Below, piece after piece: positions 1-7,382 of a stretch of DNA of 12,920 nucleotides. The notes beneath the pieces are model-generated. The model worked only from the letters and a program-made list of their open reading frames with translations. It was not told where the DNA came from and did not search any database. This DNA is from T1Sed10-7 sp041685505 (GTDB lineage Bacteria; Actinomycetota; Nitriliruptoria; Nitriliruptorales; Nitriliruptoraceae): contig JAWLFQ010000074.1 in assembly GCA_041685505.1 (NCBI GenBank), forward strand, positions 1-12,920, in the 5' to 3' direction. Made by a program: the position numbers and the translations under genes. How positions within the stretch are numbered: the stretch's first letter is position 1; each line of letters opens with the position of its first letter.

Positions 1-26
1 TGAAGCTGCAGGGAGTTGACGTACCT

Positions 27-1391
27 ATGCGAACGACCGTGAAGCGGCGCCAGCCGCGCTGGCGTGCCGTCGCCGCCTCGCTCCTCGCACTGTCGCTGAT
101 CCTGGCGGCCTGTGGAGACGGGGACGAGGCGCCCGATGGGGACGACGCCCCCGACGAAGCCGGCGACGACGGCGACGACGCCGACGACGCCGACGACGCA
201 GATGACGGCGCCGCCGACGACGGTTCGGGCGAGATCGCCACGGACTTCGGCGTCGACGTGGAGAACCAGGTCCTGACCATCGGTGCCCTCGACGACACCT
301 CGGGCCCGGCCTCGACCATCGGCCTGCCCTACGCCGTCGGCAAGCGCGTGGCGGTAGAGCAGCAGAACGCCGGCCAACTCGACCTGCTGCCCGAGGGCTG
401 GACCGTGGAGCTCGTCGAGCGCGACCACGGCTACAACCCGCAGCAGGCCGTCGCCGAGTTCAACGCCATCAAGGACGACGTCCTGTACTTCGCCACCACC
501 TTCGGCACACCCAACACCCTGCCGCTGGTCGACCTCGCGACACCGGAGGAGATCACCCTCTACCCGGCGTCGCTGTCCAGCGAGCTCGCCGTCAACGAGT
601 ACACCCCACCGATCGGTGCGCCCTACAAGGTCGAGGCGGAGCACGCTGTCGCCAACGCCGTCGAGGAGGCCGGTGACGACCTCGCCTTCGGCGTCATCTA
701 CCAGCTCGACGACTACGGCGGCGACGGCCTCGCCGGTGCCGAGGACGCGGCTGCCTTCCACGGCATCGAGATCGTCGGTGCCGAGGGTGTCGCTCCCGGC
801 GAGACCGACGTGACCGCGCCGGTCCAGGCCCTGGAGAACGCCGGTGCCACCCACATCCTGCTGGCAGTGCTGCCCTCGACCACCGGTCCGGTGCTCGGCA
901 CGGCCGCACAGCTGGGATACCAGCCGGTGTTCTACGGCCTGACCGCCTCCTGGATCGACGCGTTCTTCAACCCCGAGGTGCTGCCGCCCGAGGTCTACGC
1001 GAACTTCCGCTGGGCCACGGGCCTGCCGCTGTGGGGCGAGGACCTGCCGGGCATGGAGGACTTCCTGGCCGCCTACGAGGAGCACGGTGCGGACGACTAC
1101 CAGCCGGACTTCTACATCCTTGCCAGCTACACCCAGGCGCTGCTCGGCTTCGAGGCGTTCGGACGCGCCCTGGAAGCCGGCGACGTCACCCGCTCGGGCT
1201 ACTACGAGGCGTTGCGCACCATCGACAACTTCGACGCCTTCGGCCTGTACCCGACGCCGATCGACATGACCAGCTTCCCCTTCGTGACCCTGACCGACAC
1301 GCGGATCCTGCAGCCGGGCGAGACGCTCGAGGACTGGACCACGCTGTCGGACTTCGCCACCCCGGAGAGCTGGACCGGCATCGAGCAGTGA
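27..1391 (+). CDS. Substrate-binding lipoprotein of a branched-chain amino acid-type (Liv/HAAT) ABC importer
   Basis: This is the extracellular ligand-binding component of the ABC importer encoded just downstream. The 454-aa product starts with a basic n-region (KRRQPRWR), a hydrophobic core and a lipobox LAAC, placing the lipidated cysteine at residue 29, so it is expected to be anchored to the outer face of the membrane. Residues 30-69 form a very acidic Asp/Ala/Gly linker. The type I periplasmic-binding fold (Peripla_BP_6-like) begins near residue 80 (VLTIGALDDTSGPAS) and runs to the C-terminus, with typical segments such as GVIYQLDDYGGDG and a Y-rich C-terminal lobe. The ATG is preceded by GGGAG at 11-15, an acceptable ribosome binding site. 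It leads a cassette of two ATPases, an acyl-CoA synthetase and two permeases. The ligand cannot be read from sequence; the embedded ligase makes a carboxylic acid plausible. Family call is confident; substrate is open. Confidence 0.93.
   Translation: MRTTVKRRQPRWRAVAASLLALSLILAACGDGDEAPDGDDAPDEAGDDGDDADDADDADDGAADDGSGEIATDFGVDVENQVLTIGALDDTSGPASTIGLPYAVGKRVAVEQQNAGQLDLLPEGWTVELVERDHGYNPQQAVAEFNAIKDDVLYFATTFGTPNTLPLVDLATPEEITLYPASLSSELAVNEYTPPIGAPYKVEAEHAVANAVEEAGDDLAFGVIYQLDDYGGDGLAGAEDAAAFHGIEIVGAEGVAPGETDVTAPVQALENAGATHILLAVLPSTTGPVLGTAAQLGYQPVFYGLTASWIDAFFNPEVLPPEVYANFRWATGLPLWGEDLPGMEDFLAAYEEHGADDYQPDFYILASYTQALLGFEAFGRALEAGDVTRSGYYEALRTIDNFDAFGLYPTPIDMTSFPFVTLTDTRILQPGETLEDWTTLSDFATPESWTGIEQ
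165..209 (+). repeat. In-frame 9-bp tandem repeat encoding an Asp-Asp-Ala/Gly linker
   Basis: The unit gacgacgcc is present at 174-182 and 183-191, with single-base variants at 165-173 and 192-200 and a more diverged copy at 201-209. It encodes DDG-DDA-DDA-DDA-DDG (residues 47-61) in the flexible spacer between the lipidated Cys29 and the folded binding domain. The period is a multiple of three, so copy-number changes would only lengthen or shorten the spacer. Confidence 0.8.
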
Positions 1392-1398
1392 GCAACAT

Positions 1399-1451
1399 CG
1401 AGGTCCCGGTCGCGCACGGGTGCACCGCACCCGTCGCGGCCGGGACGCTCG
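1399..1451 (+). terminator. Long imperfect stem-loop after the binding-protein gene (attenuator, terminator or mRNA-stabilising element)
   Basis: It begins 7 bases after the TGA of the binding-protein gene. Reading inward, the left strand is CGAG (1399-1402), GTCCCGG (1403-1409), T1410, CGCG (1411-1414) and ACGGGTGC (1416-1423). It pairs with CTCG (1448-1451), CCGGGAC (1440-1446), G1439, CGCG (1435-1438) and GCACCCGT (1427-1434). This gives 24 pairs, one of them T-G, with only C1415 and G1447 bulged and an ACC triloop. No T-tract follows, so it is not a textbook intrinsic terminator. In similar operons such hairpins cause partial termination or protect the upstream transcript from 3' exonucleases, raising binding-protein output; that role here is inferred. 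Confidence 0.72.
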
Positions 1452-1500
1452 CACTCAGCGGGCCGCGGCAGCTGCGAGGCGGTTGACCGTGATCGACCGC

Positions 1501-1528
1501 GGTGGATGGGGGCCACGGCCCGTCCACC
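1501..1528 (+). terminator. Second hairpin in the spacer before the LivF-like gene
   Basis: GGTGGATGGG (1501-1510) pairs with CCGTCCACC preceded by C (1519-1528), giving ten pairs including one T-G, around an 8-base loop. It ends 33 bases before the chosen GTG start at 1562, so it does not itself hide the ribosome binding site. No T-run follows. It may act together with the 1399-1451 stem-loop to tune read-through into the rest of the cassette. The pairing is visible; the function is inferred. Confidence 0.45.
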
Positions 1529-1561
1529 CCACCGCGCAGGCGACCAGACAAGGGCGTGTCC

Positions 1562-2347
1562 GTGCTGGAGATCAACAACCTCGAGGTGGTCTACAACAAG
1601 GTCATCCTGGTCCTTCGGGGGATCAGCCTGACCATCGACGACGGTCAGATCGTCGCGTTCCTCGGCTCCAACGGGGCGGGCAAGACCACCCTGCTGCGCG
1701 CCATCACCGGGCTGCTCGACATCCACAACGGCGACGTCACCAAGGGCACCGGCTCCTTCGACGGCCAGCCGCTCTTCGGCCCACAGCCCGACGTCATCGT
1801 CCGGCGCGGCATCAGCCAGGTGATGGAGCGCCGGCGCATCTTCGCCGACCTCACCGTGGAGGAGAACCTGCGCTCGGGGGCCTTCACCCGCCGTGACGGC
1901 GGGATCAAGGACGACATGGAGGCGCAGTACGTGCGCTTCCCGGTGCTCGGTGAGCGCCGCAACCGCACCGCCGGCTACCTGTCCGGTGGTGAGCAGCAGA
2001 TGCTGGCCGTGGCGCGGGCGCTGATGGCCCGGCCGAAGATGCTGCTGCTCGACGAGCCGACCCTCGGCCTGGCGCCACGGCTGGTGGAGGAGGTGGCCCA
2101 GGTCATCACGGACCTGAACGCCGACGGCATCAGCGTGTTGCTGGTCGAGCAGAACGCGGCCGTGGCGCTGCAGATCGCGGACCACGGCTACGTGCTGGAG
2201 AACGGCAAGATCGTGCACGACGGCCCCGCGGCGCAGCTGCGCGAGGACGAGGACGTCAAGGAGTTCTACCTCGGCGTCGGCGGCGAGGGCCGCCGCAACT
2301 ACCGCGACGTCAAGCACTACCGCCGCCGCAAACGCTGGCTGTCCTGA
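1562..2347 (+). CDS. livF: LivF-like ATP-binding subunit of the ABC importer
   Basis: This cytoplasmic ATPase powers the importer as a presumed heterodimer with the LivG-like protein. The 261-aa product has Walker A GSNGAGKT (35-42), signature LSGGEQQ (140-146), Walker B MLLLDEP (160-166), D-loop LGLAP, and glutamine in VEQN (Q197) where many ABC ATPases have the switch histidine. That substitution is typical of LivF proteins. The C-terminus carries a basic tail ending YRRRKRWLS. GTG 1562 is preferred because AAGGG (1550-1554) sits 7 bases upstream; the in-frame GTG at 1556 would be only one base from that site. An extension to 1502 would translate through the hairpin and add low-complexity residues. 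Its 170-base distance from the binding-protein gene contrasts with the tight spacing later in the cassette. The symbol reflects family membership, not proven amino-acid specificity. Confidence 0.92.
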   Translation: MLEINNLEVVYNKVILVLRGISLTIDDGQIVAFLGSNGAGKTTLLRAITGLLDIHNGDVTKGTGSFDGQPLFGPQPDVIVRRGISQVMERRRIFADLTVEENLRSGAFTRRDGGIKDDMEAQYVRFPVLGERRNRTAGYLSGGEQQMLAVARALMARPKMLLLDEPTLGLAPRLVEEVAQVITDLNADGISVLLVEQNAAVALQIADHGYVLENGKIVHDGPAAQLREDEDVKEFYLGVGGEGRRNYRDVKHYRRRKRWLS

Positions 2348-2400
2348 GCCGACGCACGCGCCGCGACCCCCGAAACCTCGACGTCTCCCACGGAGCACCG

Positions 2401-3228
2401 ATGGACGCACCCGCCCCCGAGCACGCCAGCTCTGCGCCCTCTCCCGCACGCGAAGGTGAGCCTCTGGTGCGCTTCGAGGAGGTGACGCTGAGCTTCTCCG
2501 GCATCACCGCGATCGACGACGTCAGCTTCGAGGTCCACCCGGGCGAGTTGTTCGCGATCATCGGCCCCAACGGGGCCGGCAAGACCTCCACGTTCAACTG
2601 CATCTCCGGGGTCTACCGGCCGAGCCGCGGGCGGGTGGCCTTCGACGGCACCGACGTCGCGGAGCTGTCCCCGCACCAGGTCACCCGGCTCGGTGTCGCC
2701 CGCACCTTCCAGAACGTCGAGCTGTTCCCGATGCTGACCACGCTGGAGAACCTGCTGGTCGGTCGGCACATCCACTACCGCACGAAGTGGCTGGCCGACG
2801 GGCTGTTCGTGGGCCGCGCCAAGCGCGAGGAGGTCGCCAACCGGGCCAAGGTCGAGGAGATCATCGAGTTCCTCAACCTCGAGCGCTACCGCGACATGCC
2901 CGCCTCCTTCCTGCCCTACGGCGTCCAGAAGCGGATCGAGCTCGGACGGGCGATGGTCATGGAGCCCAAGCTGCTGCTGCTCGACGAGCCGGCCGCGGGC
3001 ATGAACCAGGAGGAGACCGAGGACGTCGCCCGCTACATCCTCGACATCAAGGAGGAGCTGGGCATCACCCAGATCCTCGTGGAGCACGACATGGGCGTGG
3101 TCATGGACCTCGCCGACCGCGTCACGGTGCTGGACTTCGGCCGCAAGATCGCCGAGGGCCTGCCCGACGACGTGCAGCACGACCCGGAGGTCATCCGGGC
3201 CTACCTCGGATCGAGCGCGGAGGTCTAG
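2401..3228 (+). CDS. livG: LivG-like ATP-binding subunit of the ABC importer
   Basis: This is the second ATPase of the importer, 275 aa, cytoplasmic. After a Pro/Ala-rich N-terminal extension of about 20 residues, the ABC domain shows Walker A GPNGAGKT (55-62), Q-loop Q104 (RTFQNVELF), a diverged signature LPYGVQK (171-177) as is common in LivG proteins, Walker B LLLLDEP (191-197), and switch histidine H229 (LVEHD). It ends with the family's C-terminal segment HDPEVIRAYLGSS. ATG 2401 has GGAG at 2392-2395, five bases upstream. An internal in-frame GTG near residue 23 would remove the extension but has a poorer upstream site. The gene lies 53 bases after livF and 3 bases before the synthetase gene, whose ribosome binding site is inside the end of livG, suggesting translational coupling. 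Confidence 0.93.
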   Translation: MDAPAPEHASSAPSPAREGEPLVRFEEVTLSFSGITAIDDVSFEVHPGELFAIIGPNGAGKTSTFNCISGVYRPSRGRVAFDGTDVAELSPHQVTRLGVARTFQNVELFPMLTTLENLLVGRHIHYRTKWLADGLFVGRAKREEVANRAKVEEIIEFLNLERYRDMPASFLPYGVQKRIELGRAMVMEPKLLLLDEPAAGMNQEETEDVARYILDIKEELGITQILVEHDMGVVMDLADRVTVLDFGRKIAEGLPDDVQHDPEVIRAYLGSSAEV

Positions 3229-3231
3229 ACC

Positions 3232-5076
3232 ATGAGCGCGACCCTGACCGCCGATGTCAACGAGCTGGTGCAGCGCATCTCCCGTGACACGCTGCCCGGC
3301 CGGCTGGTGCACCTCGCCCACGACCGTGGGTCCGATCCGGCCCTGCGCGAGAAGCGGCTGGGGGTGTGGGAGGAGCGCAGCTGGGCCAGCTACCTCGACA
3401 ACGTGCTCGCCGTCGCCATCGCCATGCTCGACGCCGGTGTGCAGCACGGCGACCACGTCGCGATCCTCAGCGAGAACCGGGAGGAGTGGGTCTTCGCCGA
3501 CCTCGCCGCACAGTCGATCGGGGCGCGTTCGGTGGGGGTGTACCCCACCAACCCCGAGCCCGAGGTGGCCTACATCCTCTCCCACTCGGAGTCGGTGCTG
3601 GTCGTGTGCGAGGACCAGGAACAGGTCGACAAGGTGGTGGCGATCGCGGACCAGACCCCGACGGTGGCCACCGTGGTGGTCATCGACCCGCGCGGCACCC
3701 GCGACTATCCCGACCGCCGGCTGGTCAGCTGGCAGGAGTTCCTCGCCCGCGGGCAGGAACAGCTCGAGGCACGCCGTACCGAGGTCTTGGAGCGCATCGC
3801 GGCGCTCGATCCTGACGAGCCGGCGATGATCGTCTACACCTCCGGGACCACGGGCCCGCCGAAGGGCGCGATGCTGTCCTCGCGCAACGTGACCTCCTCG
3901 GCCGATGCGGGGGTGGACGCCTTCGGCTACTCGCGCAAGGAGCAGGTGCTCAGCTACCTGCCGCTGTGCCATGTGGCGGAGAAGATCTTCACCCTCTACC
4001 TGCCCCTGGCCACGGGTGCGGTGGTCCACTTCGGCGAGTCGATCGACACCGTCTCCGAGGATCTGCGTGAGGTCTCGCCGACGGTGTTCGTCGGGGTCCC
4101 CCGCATCTGGGAGAAGATGCACTCCAGCGTGCTGGTCAAGATCGGTGACTCCTCACGGCTCAAGCGGTGGCTGTTCAACCTCGGCATCGCCCAGGGGCAG
4201 CGGTTGTCGGCCAAGAAGCAGGCGGGCAAGGCTTGGAACCCGATCGACCGCCTGCTGTGGAAGGTCCTCGACCTGCTGGTGTTCCGCGCGTTGCAGGAGC
4301 GTCTCGGACTGCGCCGGTGCTGGTTCCCGGTCTCCGGTGCGGCCCCCGTCGCGCCGGAGCTGCTGCGCTGGTTCCACGGCATCGGGGTCGAGATCGCGGA
4401 GGGCTACGGGCAGACCGAGTGCGCCGGGGTCAGCCACGCCAACCCGCCGGGCGACAGCAGGATCGGCACCGTCGGCCCGGCGATCCCCACCGTGGAGTGC
4501 ATGCTCGGGCGCGGTGACGAGGTGTTGGTGCGCGGGCCGCAGGTCTTCGTCGGCTACCTCCACAACCCCGAGGCGACGGCCGAGACCGTCGACGCCGACG
4601 GCTGGCTGCACACCGGCGACGTCGGCGTGATCGACCAGGACGGCTACCTGTCCATCACCGGGCGGATCAAGGACATCATCATCACCGCCGGGGGCAAGAA
4701 CCTCTCCCCGGAACAGATCGAGAACCAGATGAAGACCTCGCCCTACATCAAGGAGTGCGTGGCCATCGGCGACGGTCGCAAGTTCATCTCCGCCCTGATC
4801 CAGATCGACGCCGACAACGTCGGTGACTGGGCGTCGCGCAAGGGCATCGCCTACACCTCCTTCCAGGACCTGGCGGCCAAGCCCGAGGTGGTCGAGCTGA
4901 TCGATGCCGAGGTGCGCCGCTGCAACGAGCATCTCGCCCGGGTCGAGCAGGTGCGTGCCTTCCGCCTGCTGCCCAAGGAGCTGCACCAGGACGACGAGGA
5001 GCTCACCGCCACCCAGAAGGTCCGGCGCACGGCGTTCTACGACCGCTACGCCGCCCTGATCGAGGAGATGTACTGA
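3232..5076 (+). CDS. AMP-forming long-chain acyl-CoA synthetase-like ligase (FAA1/COG1022 type)
   Basis: This enzyme activates a carboxylic acid with ATP and joins it to coenzyme A through an acyl-adenylate. The 614-aa length fits long-chain acyl-CoA synthetases. Motifs in order are the P-loop YTSGTTGPPKG (202-212), a PLCHVAEK segment (244-251), GYGQTE (391-396), TGD (461-463), the hinge region GRIKD (477-481), GGKN (487-490), and the C-terminal LTATQKVRR with K596 as the likely catalytic lysine. ATG 3232 has GGAGG at 3219-3223, 8 bases upstream, within the end of livG. The next gene starts two bases after its stop. Being packed between an ATPase gene and a permease gene suggests that it traps the imported substrate as a CoA thioester. 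Fatty, aromatic or other acids are all possible; substrate specificity cannot be read here. No membrane segment is evident, so association with the transporter would need protein contacts. Confidence 0.93.
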   Translation: MSATLTADVNELVQRISRDTLPGRLVHLAHDRGSDPALREKRLGVWEERSWASYLDNVLAVAIAMLDAGVQHGDHVAILSENREEWVFADLAAQSIGARSVGVYPTNPEPEVAYILSHSESVLVVCEDQEQVDKVVAIADQTPTVATVVVIDPRGTRDYPDRRLVSWQEFLARGQEQLEARRTEVLERIAALDPDEPAMIVYTSGTTGPPKGAMLSSRNVTSSADAGVDAFGYSRKEQVLSYLPLCHVAEKIFTLYLPLATGAVVHFGESIDTVSEDLREVSPTVFVGVPRIWEKMHSSVLVKIGDSSRLKRWLFNLGIAQGQRLSAKKQAGKAWNPIDRLLWKVLDLLVFRALQERLGLRRCWFPVSGAAPVAPELLRWFHGIGVEIAEGYGQTECAGVSHANPPGDSRIGTVGPAIPTVECMLGRGDEVLVRGPQVFVGYLHNPEATAETVDADGWLHTGDVGVIDQDGYLSITGRIKDIIITAGGKNLSPEQIENQMKTSPYIKECVAIGDGRKFISALIQIDADNVGDWASRKGIAYTSFQDLAAKPEVVELIDAEVRRCNEHLARVEQVRAFRLLPKELHQDDEELTATQKVRRTAFYDRYAALIEEMY

Positions 5077-5078
5077 CC

Positions 5079-5975
5079 GTGCAGACCTTCCTCCAGCTGC
5101 TGTTCTCCGGGCTCGCCCTGGGGTCGATCTACGCCCTCGTGGCGCTCGGCTTCGTGGTGATCTACCGGTCCTCCCAGGTGTTCAACTTCGCCCACGGCGA
5201 GTTCGTGATGCTCGGCGCCTTCCTGATGATCACGCTGGTGCAGGGTGGGGTGTGGTGGATCGTCGCGCTCGTGATCACCATGGCTGTGACCGGGGCGGTC
5301 GGTATGGGCGTCGAGCGTGCGGTGCTCCGGCCGATGATCGGGCGCCCGGTGTTCGTCACCGTGATCGTCACGATCTTCGTCGGCGCGATCATGCGGGTGG
5401 CGATCAACCTCATCTGGGGTGGCACGGAGCGCGGCATGCCCACACCGTGGGAGAACACCGGCGTTGTGGAGATCCTCACCGCCAGGGTGCTGTACAACTC
5501 CGTCGCCGCGATCGCCGCCACCGCGCTGGTGCTCATCGGCTTCTACCTGCTGTTCCTGCGCAGCCGGATCGGGGTCGGGATGCGGGCCACCGCCTCCGAT
5601 CAGGAGGTGGCGCTCGGGCTCGGGATCCCGGTGGGCCGGGTGTTCGGCTTCTCCTGGTTCCTGGCCGGATCGCTGGCGGCCCTGGCCGGGGTGTTCCTCG
5701 GCATGTTCCCGCGGATCGTGGACGGCAACATCTGGCTGATCGCCCTGGTGGCGTTCCCGGCGGTGCTGATCGGTGGGCTCGAGTCGCCGCTGGGCGCGGT
5801 CATCGGCGGGTTCGCACTGGGTGTGGTCCAGCTGCTGGCGCAGGGCTACGTCAACCCGCTGCTCGGCGCCTTCGGGAACAACTTCCACCAGGTGTTCCCC
5901 TACGTCCTGATGATCGGGTTCCTGATGTTCAAGCCCTACGGGCTGTTCGGTACCCACGAAGTGGAGCGCGTGTAG
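5079..5975 (+). CDS. livH: LivH-like permease subunit of the ABC importer
   Basis: This is one of the two membrane channel subunits, 298 aa and strongly hydrophobic, with about eight membrane segments by eye (for example 8-29, 43-54, 58-75, 91-112, 142-160, 190-210, 218-252, 272-288). Family landmarks are NFAHGE (36-41), the cytoplasmic coupling segment GVGMRATASDQEVALGLGI (165-183) that contacts the ATPases, the LIGGLESPLGAVIGG stretch (230-244), and the terminal FKPYGLFG (284-291). The GTG start lies two bases after the synthetase TGA. GAGGAG at 5062-5067 gives a site 11 bases upstream, and tight coupling to the upstream gene is likely. It pairs with the LivM-like subunit that follows without any gap. 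Confidence 0.94.
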   Translation: MQTFLQLLFSGLALGSIYALVALGFVVIYRSSQVFNFAHGEFVMLGAFLMITLVQGGVWWIVALVITMAVTGAVGMGVERAVLRPMIGRPVFVTVIVTIFVGAIMRVAINLIWGGTERGMPTPWENTGVVEILTARVLYNSVAAIAATALVLIGFYLLFLRSRIGVGMRATASDQEVALGLGIPVGRVFGFSWFLAGSLAALAGVFLGMFPRIVDGNIWLIALVAFPAVLIGGLESPLGAVIGGFALGVVQLLAQGYVNPLLGAFGNNFHQVFPYVLMIGFLMFKPYGLFGTHEVERV

Positions 5976-7052
5976 ATGCCCACCAAGCCGCTCTCGGTCC
6001 GCTACGAGGACGACCTGCGCCTGTTCGCCTCCCGCTGGCGGCAGGTGGGGACCGTGCTGTTGGTGCTCGTGGTCCTGCTCTACCCCCTGCGGGCCTCCTC
6101 GTTGTGGCTGACGCTGGGCACCGAGATCCTGGTGTTCATCGTCGGGGCCGTGGGCCTGATGATCCTGACCGGTTTCACCGGGCAGATCTCGCTCGGTCAC
6201 GCGGCCTTCATCGGGATCGGTGGGTACACCGCCGCGATCCTCGGGGGCAGCTTCGGCGTGCCCTTCTGGCTGGTGATCCCCGTCGCCGGGGTGTTGTCCG
6301 CAGCCGTGGGGCTTGCGGTCGGACCCTTCGCCCTGCGGTTGCGCGGCCTCTACCTCGCCATCGTCACCCTGGGGCTGGTGTTCCTCGTCGCCCACGTGCT
6401 GCGTTCGTTCCCCGAGCTGACCGGGGGTCTGTCGGGGATCAGCGTGCCGATGCTGTGGTGGTTCGACGGCCCGCCGGTGGCGTCCTCGCAGGTGGAGCTG
6501 CTGGGCACGCCCCTGAGCACCTCGGTCCAGAAGTTCTACATCTTCCTGCTCCTGGCCGTGGTCGCCGTGCTGTTCGCCACCAACCTACGCCGCTCCCACA
6601 CCGGGCGGGCGATGGCCGCGGTCCGCGACCGCGACGTGGCGGCGGCGGTCATGGGGGTCGATGTCGCCCGGACCAAGTACGTGGCCTTCGGGGTGTCCTC
6701 CTTCCTGGCCGGGGTCGCCGGTGCGATGTTCGGCTGGGAGGCGCAGTTCCTCACCATCGACGCCACCGTCAACCTCATCATCTCCATCGAGTACATCGCG
6801 ATCGTGGTGATCGGCGGGATCGGCACGGTGGTCGGTGCGGTGCTCGGCGCGGTGGCCTTCGTGGTGCTCGGCCAGCTCGCCGACGCGCTGCTCGGTGAGC
6901 TGCCCATGCTCAGCGAACTGTCCAGCTCCCAGCGGCGGACGTCCTTCCAGGCGATCCTGGTGGCGGTGTTCCTGATCGTGGAGCCCTTCGGCCTGTACGG
7001 GATCTGGCTGCGGATCAAGCTGTACTTCATGGCCTGGCCCTTCCGCTACTGA
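5976..7052 (+). CDS. livM: LivM-like permease subunit of the ABC importer
   Basis: This is the second membrane channel subunit, 358 aa. A short cytoplasmic N-terminus (1-24) precedes about nine hydrophobic segments. Landmarks are GFTGQISLGHAAF (66-78), the coupling region TGRAMAAVRDRDVAAAVMGVD (209-229, key residues AVRD and GVD), IEYIAIVVIGGIGTVVG (271-287), and the ending VEPFGLYGIWLRIKLY. The ATG directly abuts the livH stop codon (TAG at 5973-5975), with GGAG at 5963-5966 nine bases upstream. It is the last recognised gene of the cassette: it is followed by two inverted repeats and no closely spaced gene. The aromatic C-terminal tail (KLYFMAWPFRY) is of the kind seen in LivM relatives. 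Confidence 0.94.
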   Translation: MPTKPLSVRYEDDLRLFASRWRQVGTVLLVLVVLLYPLRASSLWLTLGTEILVFIVGAVGLMILTGFTGQISLGHAAFIGIGGYTAAILGGSFGVPFWLVIPVAGVLSAAVGLAVGPFALRLRGLYLAIVTLGLVFLVAHVLRSFPELTGGLSGISVPMLWWFDGPPVASSQVELLGTPLSTSVQKFYIFLLLAVVAVLFATNLRRSHTGRAMAAVRDRDVAAAVMGVDVARTKYVAFGVSSFLAGVAGAMFGWEAQFLTIDATVNLIISIEYIAIVVIGGIGTVVGAVLGAVAFVVLGQLADALLGELPMLSELSSSQRRTSFQAILVAVFLIVEPFGLYGIWLRIKLYFMAWPFRY

Positions 7053-7099
7053 CCGGTGCGCTTTCGGGTGCTGACCGGCCGCGGGCCGCTCGCCACGGC

Positions 7100-7126
7100 C
7101 CCTGACCCGACCCGGGGAAGTCAGGG
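7100..7126 (+). terminator. Inverted repeat downstream of livM, possible operon end
   Basis: CCCTGAC (7100-7106) is the reverse complement of GTCAGGG (7120-7126), with a 13-base loop. An alternative pairing, CGACCC (7108-7113) with GGGTCG (7124-7129), competes with it. It starts 48 bases after the livM stop, a sensible place for transcription to end, but no T-run follows, so a terminator role is tentative. Confidence 0.4.
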
Positions 7127-7144
7127 TCGTCTGCGGGGGGTCCC

Positions 7145-7178
7145 CGATGGTGGCGTCCACGCGAGGCTGCCACCATCG
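7145..7178 (+). repeat. Perfect 10-bp inverted repeat with a 14-base loop
   Basis: CGATGGTGGC (7145-7154) and GCCACCATCG (7169-7178) are exact reverse complements. The element sits 19 bases after the preceding inverted repeat and lacks a T-tract. It may be a second terminator-like hairpin or a protein-binding site for the downstream gene that starts at 7265; the sequence does not decide between these. Confidence 0.5.
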
Positions 7179-7264
7179 ACCTCGATGCACGCACCGCTGC
7201 AGGCCCCGTCCCGAGGTGTGGACGGTCCGGGTCGTCCGGGCGGTGCCGACGAGGAGGAACGACG

Positions 7265-7275
7265 ATGACCTGCCC
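7265..7275 (+). CDS. Possible start of an unknown gene truncated by the assembly gap
   Basis: ATG 7265 follows GAGGAGGAA (7251-7259), with AGGAGG at 7252-7257 seven bases upstream. This is one of the best ribosome binding sites in the window. Only three full codons (Met-Thr-Cys) are readable before the N run begins at 7276. It is frame-shifted relative to the helicase gene, although the true frame relation is unknown because the gap length is a placeholder. It could be a small gene lying in the gap, an upstream leader peptide for the helicase gene, or a chance site. No function can be given. Confidence 0.35.
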
Positions 7276-7375
7276 NNNNNNNNNNNNNNNNNNNNNNNNN
7301 NNNNNNNNNNNNNNNNNNNNNNNNNNNNNNNNNNNNNNNNNNNNNNNNNNNNNNNNNNNNNNNNNNNNNNNNNNN
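7276..7375. other. Assembly gap of 100 N
   Basis: Exactly 100 unknown bases are present. By assembly convention this often marks a scaffold join of unknown size, so coordinates and reading frames should not be trusted across it. The sequence resumes almost directly in a tandem repeat, a common reason for contigs to break. Confidence 0.95.
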
Positions 7376-7382
7376 GGTCCCG

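Noticed and set aside
1202..6395. Very long open frames on the minus strand (for example 1202-2449, 2317-4122 and 5046-6395)
   Set aside because: They lie opposite well-supported genes, encode His/Asp/Gln/Arg-rich low-complexity proteins without domains, and are expected in GC-rich DNA where stop codons are rare on the complementary strand.
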